Source of the DNA: Verrucomicrobiota bacterium
Lineage (GTDB): Bacteria > Verrucomicrobiota > Verrucomicrobiia > CAIQCK01
Assembly: GCA_016222825.1 (NCBI GenBank)
Contig: JACRQF010000016.1
Location: 210,151 to 274,150 of the forward strand
Direction of reading: 5' to 3'
DNA length: 64,000 bases
In this document: one piece after another, positions 17,469-24,588 of the stretch
Numbering within the stretch: the stretch's first letter is position 1
How the letters are laid out: each line of letters starts with the position of its first letter
Program-made: the position numbers and the translations under genes
Notes under the pieces: generated by a model
Database searches by the model: none
The model's input: the letters and a program-made list of their open reading frames with translations, nothing else
What the model was told of the DNA's origin: nothing

Positions 17469-17783
17469 TTTACGGTAGATTTCCTCCGGCGCATGCCGGC
17501 AGACCTTGGCCTCGCCTCGGACTCCATCAACCATGCGGCAGAAGTATTCCGCCACACGCCTGAGACATTATTCGGTGCGGTAAATTCATCCAACCGTGCG
17601 GCAGAATAATTATACCATGCGGTAGATATATTCTGCCACGCGGTAACTCTATTTTGACATGCGGCAGTATTATTCAACCATGAGGCATATTTAATTTACC
17701 GCATGGCAGAATTATATTGCCGTGCGGTATTTTTATTATACCATGCAGCATATTCATTCTGCCGTGCGGTAAAATGATTTTAC
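17469..17783. repeat. 21-bp tandem array, 15 units
   Basis: Twelve units from 17532 to 17783 are each exactly 21 bp and three more decayed units precede them. Consensus on the plus strand is roughly YRTGCGGYAGWWTWWTTYWNC: a GC-rich near-palindromic core (CCGTGCGG) and an AT-rich spacer. Several junctions form imperfect inverted repeats. The last is a perfect one, with 12-bp arms GTGCGGTAAAAT/ATTTTACCGCAC at 17764-17788. Read on the minus strand each unit is seven codons (theme TAWxNxS), but stops such as TAA in the unit at 17679-17699 break the frame. Two helical turns per unit puts every core on the same DNA face. The array looks non-coding. Confidence 0.9.
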
Positions 17784-17876
17784 CGCACAGTTTTCAGAGC
17801 CAATCGCACCGAAATACTGGAAGAACTCACCTTTTCTAGCCTGATACACGCCATCAAACCATAGGAGCAACTCGCC

Positions 17877-18575
17877 ATGGCCAAATCCGACTACATCAAC
17901 CCCAATGACCTCGCCTTCCTCGCCCAGTTGCGAACATTCAAGAATAACGTCGGCAACTACGCCGCGCTCTTGGGCGTCAGCCCGGCCCAAGTCGCCGCGC
18001 AAGCCGCCGACACCGATTACTTCGCTCATGTCGTCGCCTGCCACCAAGCCATGCAGAACAACGCGCAACAATGGACTGCATGGAAAAAACTCACCCGTGG
18101 CGGCGGCATATCCCCGGAAAGTGGCGCGCCCGTGGCGGCCGTCCTGCCCGCCGCCGTGCCCGCCGTCCCGCCCGGCATCGAAGCCCGCTTTCGCGCGTTG
18201 GTCAAGCAGATCAAGGCCAACGCCAACTACAACACCTCCATCGGCGATGCTCTCGGCATCGAAGGCGCGCAACAGGCTGCCCCCGATCTCGCCGCCATCC
18301 AACCGATCATCGAGTTGGAGCTTAGCGGCGGCCAGATCATCATCCATTGGGGCTGGGGCGGCTACAGCGCATGGCTCGACATGATCGAGATCCAAGTGGA
18401 TCGCGGCGACGGCAAAGGCTACGTCCTGCTCGCCCACGACACCACGCCCGGCTACACCGACACCACCCCGTTGCCGACCACGCCTGCCAAATGGAAATAC
18501 AAAGCCATCTACCGCGTCGGCGACCAACGCGTCGGCGTCTGGAGCCAAGAAGTCGCCATCACCGTCGGCGGGTAG
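17877..18575 (+). CDS. hypothetical protein with fibronectin-like C-terminus (232 aa)
   Basis: I cannot name a function. The N-terminal ~110 residues are helical and low in charge (PNDLAFLAQLRTFKNNVG, YAALLGVSPAQVAAQAADTD). A proline/alanine linker (about residues 88-103) leads to a C-terminal beta-rich domain (IIIHWGWGGYSAW, KYKAIYRVGDQRVGVWSQ) resembling a fibronectin type III-like fold. There is no signal peptide. AGGAG precedes the ATG at 17877 by ~10 nt. I recall similar pairs of such a protein followed by a small winged-helix-like ORF in soil bacteria. That makes a conserved two-gene unit likely, but this is from memory. Confidence 0.75.
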   Translation: MAKSDYINPNDLAFLAQLRTFKNNVGNYAALLGVSPAQVAAQAADTDYFAHVVACHQAMQNNAQQWTAWKKLTRGGGISPESGAPVAAVLPAAVPAVPPGIEARFRALVKQIKANANYNTSIGDALGIEGAQQAAPDLAAIQPIIELELSGGQIIIHWGWGGYSAWLDMIEIQVDRGDGKGYVLLAHDTTPGYTDTTPLPTTPAKWKYKAIYRVGDQRVGVWSQEVAITVGG

Positions 18576-18593
18576 AAGGACGCGGTCGCGGTG

Positions 18594-18633
18594 AACAATT
18601 CGCTTCTCAGCCGCGCGCAAAAGTGCAACGCTC
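18594..18633 (+). repeat. 40-bp direct repeat, copy 1
   Basis: It begins AACAATTCGCTTCTCAGCCG and matches copy 2 at 19320-19359 in 39 of 40 positions. The flanks on both sides differ completely. It ends 16 bp before the ATG at 18650. Confidence 0.9.
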
Positions 18634-18649
18634 CGAAGAAGGCTTGGCG

Positions 18650-18886
18650 ATGAGATACGTTGAGTTTCGCGATGCGATCCAGAAGGCGTTGCGTCAGCGG
18701 CCGGAAGGGCTGACGTGGGCGGAGTTGCGGGATCGTCTCGCCCTGCCTTACGACCGCCCCTGTCCCACGTGGATCCGGCAGTTGGAGAAGGAGATCGGTC
18801 TTGCCAGAGTCCCGGGCCGCGCCCGGAGTCTCGTCTGGAGAGTGCCCGCCGGCCGCCGCCGCGAGGTGGATGTGGGGAGAAGGTGA
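18650..18886 (+). CDS. small winged-helix-like hypothetical protein (78 aa)
   Basis: The compact sequence (FRDAIQKALRQ, GLTWAELRDRLALPY, TWIRQLEKEIGLAR, SLVWRV) has the helix-helix-helix-strand pattern of a small winged helix. A conserved LEKEIGL segment would be the recognition helix. It follows the fibronectin-like gene after 74 bp that include 40-bp repeat copy 1. A truncated paralogue lies at 17271-17402. DNA binding is inferred from the fold pattern only. Confidence 0.7.
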   Translation: MRYVEFRDAIQKALRQRPEGLTWAELRDRLALPYDRPCPTWIRQLEKEIGLARVPGRARSLVWRVPAGRRREVDVGRR

Positions 18887-18998
18887 AGAGGAAGGAGATT
18901 ATTCTCGACGAGTCGAAAGCCAAGATCCAAAACTCCATATGTTGCCTTTGTGACGACATGAAGATGTATAGTATTGGGCGCTGTTCTTCGCAGCAGAG

Positions 18999-19244
18999 AT
19001 GAACACAGACAGGCTTTGGATTCAGTTGGTTCGTGTCTTTGGCAGTATCGTTCTGTTCTTGGCTTCTTTATGGACCCTGAATTTGGCCTTCTTTCACTGG
19101 TGGGCGACTTGGGGGCCTCCTAATCCTCACCCCGACTGGAACTTTCGTTGGTGCATCGTCTTTCTATTGCTTTCATTCCTGCTCTTTATCGCTTCGGTGT
19201 TTCTCTGTTATTGGCTGCGTCTTTCCCGTCGCGATAATCACTGA
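18999..19244 (+). CDS. small two-helix membrane protein (81 aa)
   Basis: Two strongly hydrophobic segments (about residues 13-32 and 50-72) are separated by a tryptophan/proline-rich loop (WWATWGPPNPHPDWNF). The C-terminus is basic. Local GC content falls here compared with the flanking genes, which suggests acquired DNA. There is no family match by eye and no strong ribosome-binding site. Orientation and function are unknown. Confidence 0.55.
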   Translation: MNTDRLWIQLVRVFGSIVLFLASLWTLNLAFFHWWATWGPPNPHPDWNFRWCIVFLLLSFLLFIASVFLCYWLRLSRRDNH

Positions 19245-19319
19245 CGTCCTAGAGGCCGCACACCACCTTTCCGTGTTCTTCTGTGCATTCCATGGTCACA
19301 CTACTTCCCCCAATCCGCA

Positions 19320-19359
19320 AACAATTCGCTTCTCAGCCGCGCGCAAAGGTGCAACGCTC
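19320..19359 (+). repeat. 40-bp direct repeat, copy 2
   Basis: Nearly identical to 18594-18633 (39/40), 726 bp apart in the same orientation. It ends 30 bp before the ATG at 19390. Confidence 0.9.
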
Positions 19360-19389
19360 GCAGTGTGGTTCGTTGCTGGAGTATAACCA

Positions 19390-19737
19390 ATGACTGAGAT
19401 GAAAGAGAGAGGAAGCGCACTTGCTGTGACGTCTCTGTGCTTCGCCTTAATAGCGTTGTTTGAATCTCAAATCGTTGCGACAGTCTTCTACTTGACAGTG
19501 ATGGACAAGATGATATGCGCTATTCATTTGGCGTTTCTGCATCTTCTGAAGCCGATTGGCGGTCTTGTTGCTGTGCTCTGTGGTCACATCGCCCGACGGC
19601 GCCTCGACATCCAGTTGTCGCCTCAGAAGCGTGCGATTGCGCTGGCAGGTCTCATTATCGGTTACGCACTAATCATCGCGACCTTTTTCGATGCGATTTT
19701 CGCCCGGCTCGTCACCAACACAATGAAAGGCTCCTGA
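19390..19737 (+). CDS. DUF4190-like small membrane protein (115 aa)
   Basis: Three hydrophobic segments are visible: SLCFALIALFES, FLHLLKPIGGLVAVLCGHIA and IALAGLIIGYALIIATFF. The order 'GHIARR...GLIIGY' is the pattern of DUF4190-type proteins, where a glycine-His turn precedes the last helix. The AT content is raised and resembles the neighbouring small membrane ORF. Function unknown. The Gfo/Idh/MocA gene starts 7 bp after its stop, so the two may be transcribed together. Confidence 0.6.
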   Translation: MTEMKERGSALAVTSLCFALIALFESQIVATVFYLTVMDKMICAIHLAFLHLLKPIGGLVAVLCGHIARRRLDIQLSPQKRAIALAGLIIGYALIIATFFDAIFARLVTNTMKGS

Positions 19738-19744
19738 CAGACGG

Positions 19745-21058
19745 ATGAAGAAACCCAAACTTACAACTCGCCCCATCTCCCGCCGGCTCTGGCTCAAGCA
19801 GGCTGCGGCGGCCACGGCAGCCATCGGCGGCGCTCCCCTCCTCATCCCTGCCTCGGCGCTCGGCAGCGGCACGCGGCCCGCTCCCAGCAAACGACTCGCG
19901 CTCGCCATCGTCGGCATCGGCAGCATGGGCTTGCGCAACCTCAAGGGTTTCCTCAACGAGGACGATTGCCAGATCACGGCGGTGTGCGACCTGGACGCGA
20001 CGCGGCTCAAGGCCGGCGCGGAGGAGGTCAACCGGCATTACGGCGACGCCGGCTGCGCGCAGATCCACGATTTCCGCGAGGTCATCGCCCGCAAGGACAT
20101 TGACCTGCTCTGCCTGTCGGTGCCGGACCATTGGCATTCCATCCCGGCCATCCTGGGCGTGACGGCGGGCAAGGACATCTACGGCGAGAAGCCGCTGGCG
20201 TTGACGGTCGCCGAAGGCCGCGCGATGGCGAACGCGGTGAAGCGATTCGGGCGCGTTTGGCAGACGGGCAGTTGGCAGCGGTCGGTGCCGCATTTCCGCT
20301 TCGCGTGCGAACTGGTCCGCAGCGGCCGCATCGGCAAGGTGCAGCGCGCGGAGGTAGGCATCGGTTTCGGCCCGACCACGGGCGTGGAGCCGGTGATGCC
20401 GGTGCCGGAGGGGTTTGATTACGAGATGTGGCTCGGCCCCGCGCCGTGGGCGCCTTACACGGAGAAGCGATGCCATTTCAATTTCCGCTGGATCAGCGAC
20501 TACGCCGGCGGGCAGATCACGGACTGGGGCGCGCATCACATTGACATCGCGCAATGGGGCCTCGGCACGGAAGAAACCGGACCGGTCGAAGTGGAAGGCG
20601 TCGGGAAGTTTCCCACGGAAGGTTTGTGGGACACGCCGATCACCTATCGCTTCGAATGCCGTTTCGCCAGCGGCCAGACGATGACCGTGGCCAGCGAGGA
20701 TGTGTTCAAGAACGGCGTCCGCTTCTTCGGCGAGAAGGGCTGGGTTCACGTGGACCGCAGCCGCGTGGATGCGGAGCCGAAGAGCCTGCTCCGGCTGCAA
20801 TTCGACAACGGCATGACCCGCAACCTGGCGGACCGGCAGGGCCACCGCCGCAATTTCCTCGACTGCGTGAGAAGCCGCGGCACGCCCATCTCGAACATCG
20901 AGGTCGCGCACCGCTCGATCACGGTGGGGCACCTCGGCAACATCGCGATGCTGCTGGGCCGGAGGATTCGCTGGAACCCGCAAACCGAGTGCGTCATCGG
21001 CGACGAGTCCGCCCAACAGATGCTCTCCCGGACCATGCGCGGCCCGTGGACGATCTGA
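19745..21058 (+). CDS. Tat-exported Gfo/Idh/MocA-family oxidoreductase
   Basis: A twin-arginine signal (SRRLWLKQAAAATAAIGG) precedes the NAD(P)-binding Rossmann loop VGIGSMG at about residue 57. The catalytic EKPLALTVAEG follows near residue 145, and the protein ends in a beta-sheet domain containing DWGAHHIDIAQWGLG. At 437 residues it is the typical size of the exported Gfo/Idh/MocA proteins that are abundant in planctomycetes and verrucomicrobia. These proteins oxidise or epimerise sugars and related polyols, or remodel glycosides with bound cofactor. Tat export implies folding with NAD(P) before secretion. The substrate is unknown. Confidence 0.9.
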   Translation: MKKPKLTTRPISRRLWLKQAAAATAAIGGAPLLIPASALGSGTRPAPSKRLALAIVGIGSMGLRNLKGFLNEDDCQITAVCDLDATRLKAGAEEVNRHYGDAGCAQIHDFREVIARKDIDLLCLSVPDHWHSIPAILGVTAGKDIYGEKPLALTVAEGRAMANAVKRFGRVWQTGSWQRSVPHFRFACELVRSGRIGKVQRAEVGIGFGPTTGVEPVMPVPEGFDYEMWLGPAPWAPYTEKRCHFNFRWISDYAGGQITDWGAHHIDIAQWGLGTEETGPVEVEGVGKFPTEGLWDTPITYRFECRFASGQTMTVASEDVFKNGVRFFGEKGWVHVDRSRVDAEPKSLLRLQFDNGMTRNLADRQGHRRNFLDCVRSRGTPISNIEVAHRSITVGHLGNIAMLLGRRIRWNPQTECVIGDESAQQMLSRTMRGPWTI

Positions 21059-21114
21059 ACGGCCGCGCACGCCCTCGTGCCTTCCCCCGGCACCCTTGAT
21101 TTGCCAAAGCCGGA

Positions 21115-21318
21115 TTACTTGGCCGGAGCTTCCTTTGGAGCCTCGGTCTTTTCAGCCGGAGCGACTGGTTTCTCGACAGCCGCCGGCGCTTTCTCCGCCG
21201 GAGCGGCGACCTTCTCAGCCTCCGCCGGCTTCACCGCTTCCCCCGCCTTCTCGCCGCACGCGGTCAGCCAAGCCACCGCAAGCAGCGCCGCAATCGAACG
21301 AACCAAAATCTTTTTCAT
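21115..21318 (-). CDS. small Ala/Pro/Glu/Lys-rich lipoprotein
   Basis: The 67-residue product has a signal peptide with the lipobox LTAC (Cys 21) and a low-complexity mature part of AEK/APAEK units. Such tails are unstructured and can span the periplasm or contact peptidoglycan; here that is inference. It lies 133 bp downstream of the RNase E/G gene on the same strand. It has no family assignment. Confidence 0.65.
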   Translation of the reverse strand: MKKILVRSIAALLAVAWLTACGEKAGEAVKPAEAEKVAAPAEKAPAAVEKPVAPAEKTEAPKEAPAK

Positions 21319-21451
21319 AACAACTCCTGCTTCGTTTCGGTTTGGGAGAATATAGTGCCAAATGCGTTTCCCGCCACGCGCTGCCGGCCCAAGCCGCCAC
21401 CGCCGCCGGGCTGGCGACGGTGGCGGGCCTGGGACAAGGTTTGCCGACCGG

Positions 21452-23353
21452 CTACTTCAATTCTTCGTTCGTCTTGAGGTTGACGATCTTGAATTGCTCG
21501 AGATGGAAGGTCGGGTCGGCCCGGAAGCTGAGCTTGCCGTAGAACTTCTTCTCCAACTCGATGAGCAGGTGCTCGTCCTGGCTGCGCAGGCGCTGGAGCA
21601 CGTCGGGATGGACAAAGACGCAGAGCTGGATGTCGGGCGGGTTCTCCGGGTCGAACCGTTCGGGGCGGTGGCGGCGCAGCACTTCGCTGATCTTGCGCTG
21701 GATCTCGACCGACATCGAGAGGGCGCTCTTGACCATGCCGCGCCCCTTGCAGTAGGGGCAATCCTCGAAGGTGGAGGAGATGACGCTCTCGGTCTGGCGC
21801 TGGCGGGTCATCTCCAGCAGGCCGAGGGCGCTGATGGGCAGGATGTGGGTCTTGGCGCGGTCGCGGCGCACCCCCTCCCTCATGCGCTGATAGACCTGGT
21901 GCTGGTGCTTGCGGTTCTTCATGTCAATGAAGTCCACGACGACGAGGCCGCCGATGTTGCGCAGGCGCAACTGCCGGCAAGACTCGTCGGCCGCTTCGAT
22001 ATTGGTCTGGAGGATGGTCTGCTCCTGGTCGCGGCCGGGCTTGTGGCGGCCGGTGTTGACGTCAATGGAGATGAGCGCCTCGGTTTCATCAATGACGATG
22101 TAGCCGCCGCACTTGAGCCAGACCTGCCGGCGGAACGCCTGCTCGATCTGTTTCTCGACGCCGGTCTTCTCGAAGATCGGCTCCGGGTCGGCGTAGAGCT
22201 TGACCTTGTTGCGCGAGCGGCGGCTGATCTGGCCGATCATCTCGCGGATGCGCTCGGCCTGCTTCTCGCTGTCCACGACGATCTTGCTGATGTCCTCGGT
22301 GAGGAAATCGCGCACGGTGCGCTCGATGAGGTCCGGCTCCTGATAGACGCAGGCGGGCGCGGGCTTGGTCTTGATGTTTTCCTCGACCTGGCGCCAGGCG
22401 GTGAGCAGCAGGTGCAGGTCGCGCACGAAATAACGCTGCTTCTGGTTTTCGCCGACGGTGCGGATGATGACGCCCATGCCGTCCGGGATGGAGAGGGAGC
22501 GGACGATTTTGCGCAGGCGCTGCCGCTCGCGGTCGTCCTCGATCTTGCGCGAGATGCCGCTCTGGTCGCTGAAAGGCATGAGCACGAGGTAACGGCCAGG
22601 CAGGCTGATGCTGGTGGTCAGGCGCGGGCCTTTGGTGCCGATGGGGCCTTTGGTGACCTGGACGACAATCTCGCTGCCGGGAGGATAGAGGTTCGGAATG
22701 TCTTTTTGCGTGATGCGCTGCCGGGGCTGCTCGCGCCGCTTGCCACCGCGGTCCACCGCCTCGATGCTCGAATCAAGCGCCGCGGGCATGATGTCCCAGT
22801 AATGGAGGAAGCCGTTCTTCTCGCCGCCGATGTCCACGAAGGCGGCTTTGAGGCCGTTCTCCAGGTTTTTGATGCGGCCCTTGAAGATGGAGCCGACGAG
22901 GCGCTCCTCGGTGGTGCGCTCAACGGAAAGTTCCTCGAGTTGGTTGTTCTCCATCACCGCGACGCGGGTCTCCAGCGGCTCGGCGTTGATGATGATTTCC
23001 TTGTTGGCGTTGATGCGCCGGCCGACAAGCCTCTCGACGAGGTTGGTGGCGATGCGCTTGATGTGTTGCACGCCACGCGAAAGGAGACTCTCCTTTTTGG
23101 GTTCTTCCTGCTGTTGCTGCGGCTGCGGGCGCTCCTGTTGCTGGCGGTCTGGCTGCTGCTGCGCCTGCTGTTGCCCATGGCGCTGCTGCCCGTGGTGCGG
23201 CCGGCGGTGATGCTGAGGCCGGTGGTGATGGCGCGGGTGGCGCTGTTGTTGTTGCGGGCGTTCCTGCTGCGGACGCTCCTGCTGCTGCTGCTGCGCCGGC
23301 GGTTGTTGCGCCGGCGGCTGCTGCTCTTGTTGTGGTGGTCTTGGTTCATTCAT
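21452..23353 (-). CDS. rng: RNase E/G family endoribonuclease with Q/P/H-rich N-terminal extension
   Basis: The core from about residue 100 has the S1 domain (GSIFKGRIKNLENGLKAAFV) and the catalytic metal-binding aspartates in LISIDVNTG (~430) and VVVDFIDM (~472). The zinc-link CPYCKGRG, which joins protomers, lies near residue 530. The N-terminal ~90 residues are almost only Gln, Pro, Arg and His (runs such as QQERPQQERPQQQQ). That low-complexity stretch is not part of the enzyme and might drive RNA binding or condensation (inference). There is no long C-terminal degradosome scaffold. It processes rRNA/tRNA and initiates mRNA decay. Its position after rodA recalls the mreBCD...rng order of Escherichia coli. 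Confidence 0.95.
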   Translation of the reverse strand: MNEPRPPQQEQQPPAQQPPAQQQQQERPQQERPQQQQRHPRHHHRPQHHRRPHHGQQRHGQQQAQQQPDRQQQERPQPQQQQEEPKKESLLSRGVQHIKRIATNLVERLVGRRINANKEIIINAEPLETRVAVMENNQLEELSVERTTEERLVGSIFKGRIKNLENGLKAAFVDIGGEKNGFLHYWDIMPAALDSSIEAVDRGGKRREQPRQRITQKDIPNLYPPGSEIVVQVTKGPIGTKGPRLTTSISLPGRYLVLMPFSDQSGISRKIEDDRERQRLRKIVRSLSIPDGMGVIIRTVGENQKQRYFVRDLHLLLTAWRQVEENIKTKPAPACVYQEPDLIERTVRDFLTEDISKIVVDSEKQAERIREMIGQISRRSRNKVKLYADPEPIFEKTGVEKQIEQAFRRQVWLKCGGYIVIDETEALISIDVNTGRHKPGRDQEQTILQTNIEAADESCRQLRLRNIGGLVVVDFIDMKNRKHQHQVYQRMREGVRRDRAKTHILPISALGLLEMTRQRQTESVISSTFEDCPYCKGRGMVKSALSMSVEIQRKISEVLRRHRPERFDPENPPDIQLCVFVHPDVLQRLRSQDEHLLIELEKKFYGKLSFRADPTFHLEQFKIVNLKTNEELK

Positions 23354-23371
23354 GATGTGTTGTTTCTCCGG

Positions 23372-24586
23372 TCAATAGGCCGTTCGCCGCGCGCGGATGT
23401 TTTGCAAGATACCGAGCGCGACCATGGTGCTCAGCACGAACGACCCCCCATAACTCAGCAACGGCAGCGGCAGGCCCGTGATCGGCACCAGGCCGATCGT
23501 CATGCCGATGTTCACGAAGACGTGACAGAACAGCACGACGGTGATGCCCGTGGCCAGCAGCCGGCCCAGCCGGTCGCTCGCTGCGAGGGCTGTCCATAGC
23601 CCGTTCAGCAGCAGCACCGCGTAGCCGATCAACGCCAGTCCACAGGCGGCGAACCCGCCTTCCTCTGCGATCACTGAGAAAATGAAATCGTTGGGCGCCA
23701 CCTGTCGCGGCAGGAAGCCGAGCACGTTCTGCGTGCCCTGGAGCCAGCCCTTGCCGGTGACGCCGCCCGAACCGACGGCGATTTGCGATTGCCGCAGGTT
23801 CCAGCCCCAGCCGTAGGGATCGCGCTCCGGGTTCATAAACACCAGGATGCGTTCCCATTGGTAGGGCTTCAAAATGTATTGCCGCTTCAGTTCGATCAGC
23901 CGCTGCGTGTAGGTCGTCTTGTCGGGCGACGTGCGGCGGAACTCCTCGCTCTTGGCCTGATAACCGAGCAGATTCGAGTAGAGCACCGCGCCGGCAATGA
24001 GGAGCGCCGCCAGTCCGCCGAAGTAGTAACGCAACGGAATGCCGGCGACGAACATCATCGCCGATGCCATGGGCAACAGCACCGCCGCCGAGCCAAGGTC
24101 GGGTTCGAGCAGAATCAGCACAACGGTCCCCATGAGCATCGCCAGACAGACCGCGAGCGTCTTGAAGCTGCGCGCGTCGCGTTCGGGGTCGCTCAGGTAA
24201 TACGCCAGCGCGAACGCGAGGCCGATCTTGGCGAACTCGCTCGGCTGGATGCCGAGGCCCTTGATGCCGAGCCAGCTCCGCGCGCCGTATCGCTCGGTGC
24301 CGGCCACGAGCACGACGATCAACAGCAGCACGCATACGCTGTAAAGCACCCAGGTCCATTTGCCGATCTGGCGGTAGTCAATGGCGACCGCGGCCGTGAA
24401 GGCCACCAGCCCGACGCCGATCCACGCGGCCTGCAGCTTCCAAAACGGCGCGTTCACCACGTCCTCGCCGCGGTAGGTGGCGCTGTAGATCGCGAACACG
24501 CTGGCGCCAACCATCGCGAGCATCGTCAGCAGCGACAGCCACGACAGGTGCTTGAACACACTCCAGGGAGTCAGGGCGCGTGACAT
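23372..24586 (-). CDS. rodA: RodA, SEDS-family peptidoglycan glycosyltransferase
   Basis: A polytopic protein of 404 residues with about ten membrane helices. Family landmarks include IKGLGIQPSEFAKIGLA, the EPDLGSAAVLLP region and NDFIFSVIAEEGG. RodA polymerises lipid II and works with PBP2 in side-wall elongation. Its start is 2 bp after the PBP2 stop, so the two are translationally coupled. Confidence 0.96.
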   Translation of the reverse strand: MSRALTPWSVFKHLSWLSLLTMLAMVGASVFAIYSATYRGEDVVNAPFWKLQAAWIGVGLVAFTAAVAIDYRQIGKWTWVLYSVCVLLLIVVLVAGTERYGARSWLGIKGLGIQPSEFAKIGLAFALAYYLSDPERDARSFKTLAVCLAMLMGTVVLILLEPDLGSAAVLLPMASAMMFVAGIPLRYYFGGLAALLIAGAVLYSNLLGYQAKSEEFRRTSPDKTTYTQRLIELKRQYILKPYQWERILVFMNPERDPYGWGWNLRQSQIAVGSGGVTGKGWLQGTQNVLGFLPRQVAPNDFIFSVIAEEGGFAACGLALIGYAVLLLNGLWTALAASDRLGRLLATGITVVLFCHVFVNIGMTIGLVPITGLPLPLLSYGGSFVLSTMVALGILQNIRARRTAY

Positions 24587-24588
24587 GG

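Noticed and set aside
17469..17783. CRISPR array or coding heptapeptide repeat
   Set aside because: Units are contiguous 21-mers without unique spacers, so it is not CRISPR. Stops interrupt the seven-codon reading on the minus strand.
18594..19359. integron attC sites
   Set aside because: The 40-bp elements do not fold into the imperfect palindrome of attC, their 5' boxes do not fit, and no integrase gene is in the window.
21362..23599. 745-codon plus-strand frame
   Set aside because: It is the shadow of the RNase E/G gene; its composition mirrors the Q/H-rich leader and no protein motif appears.
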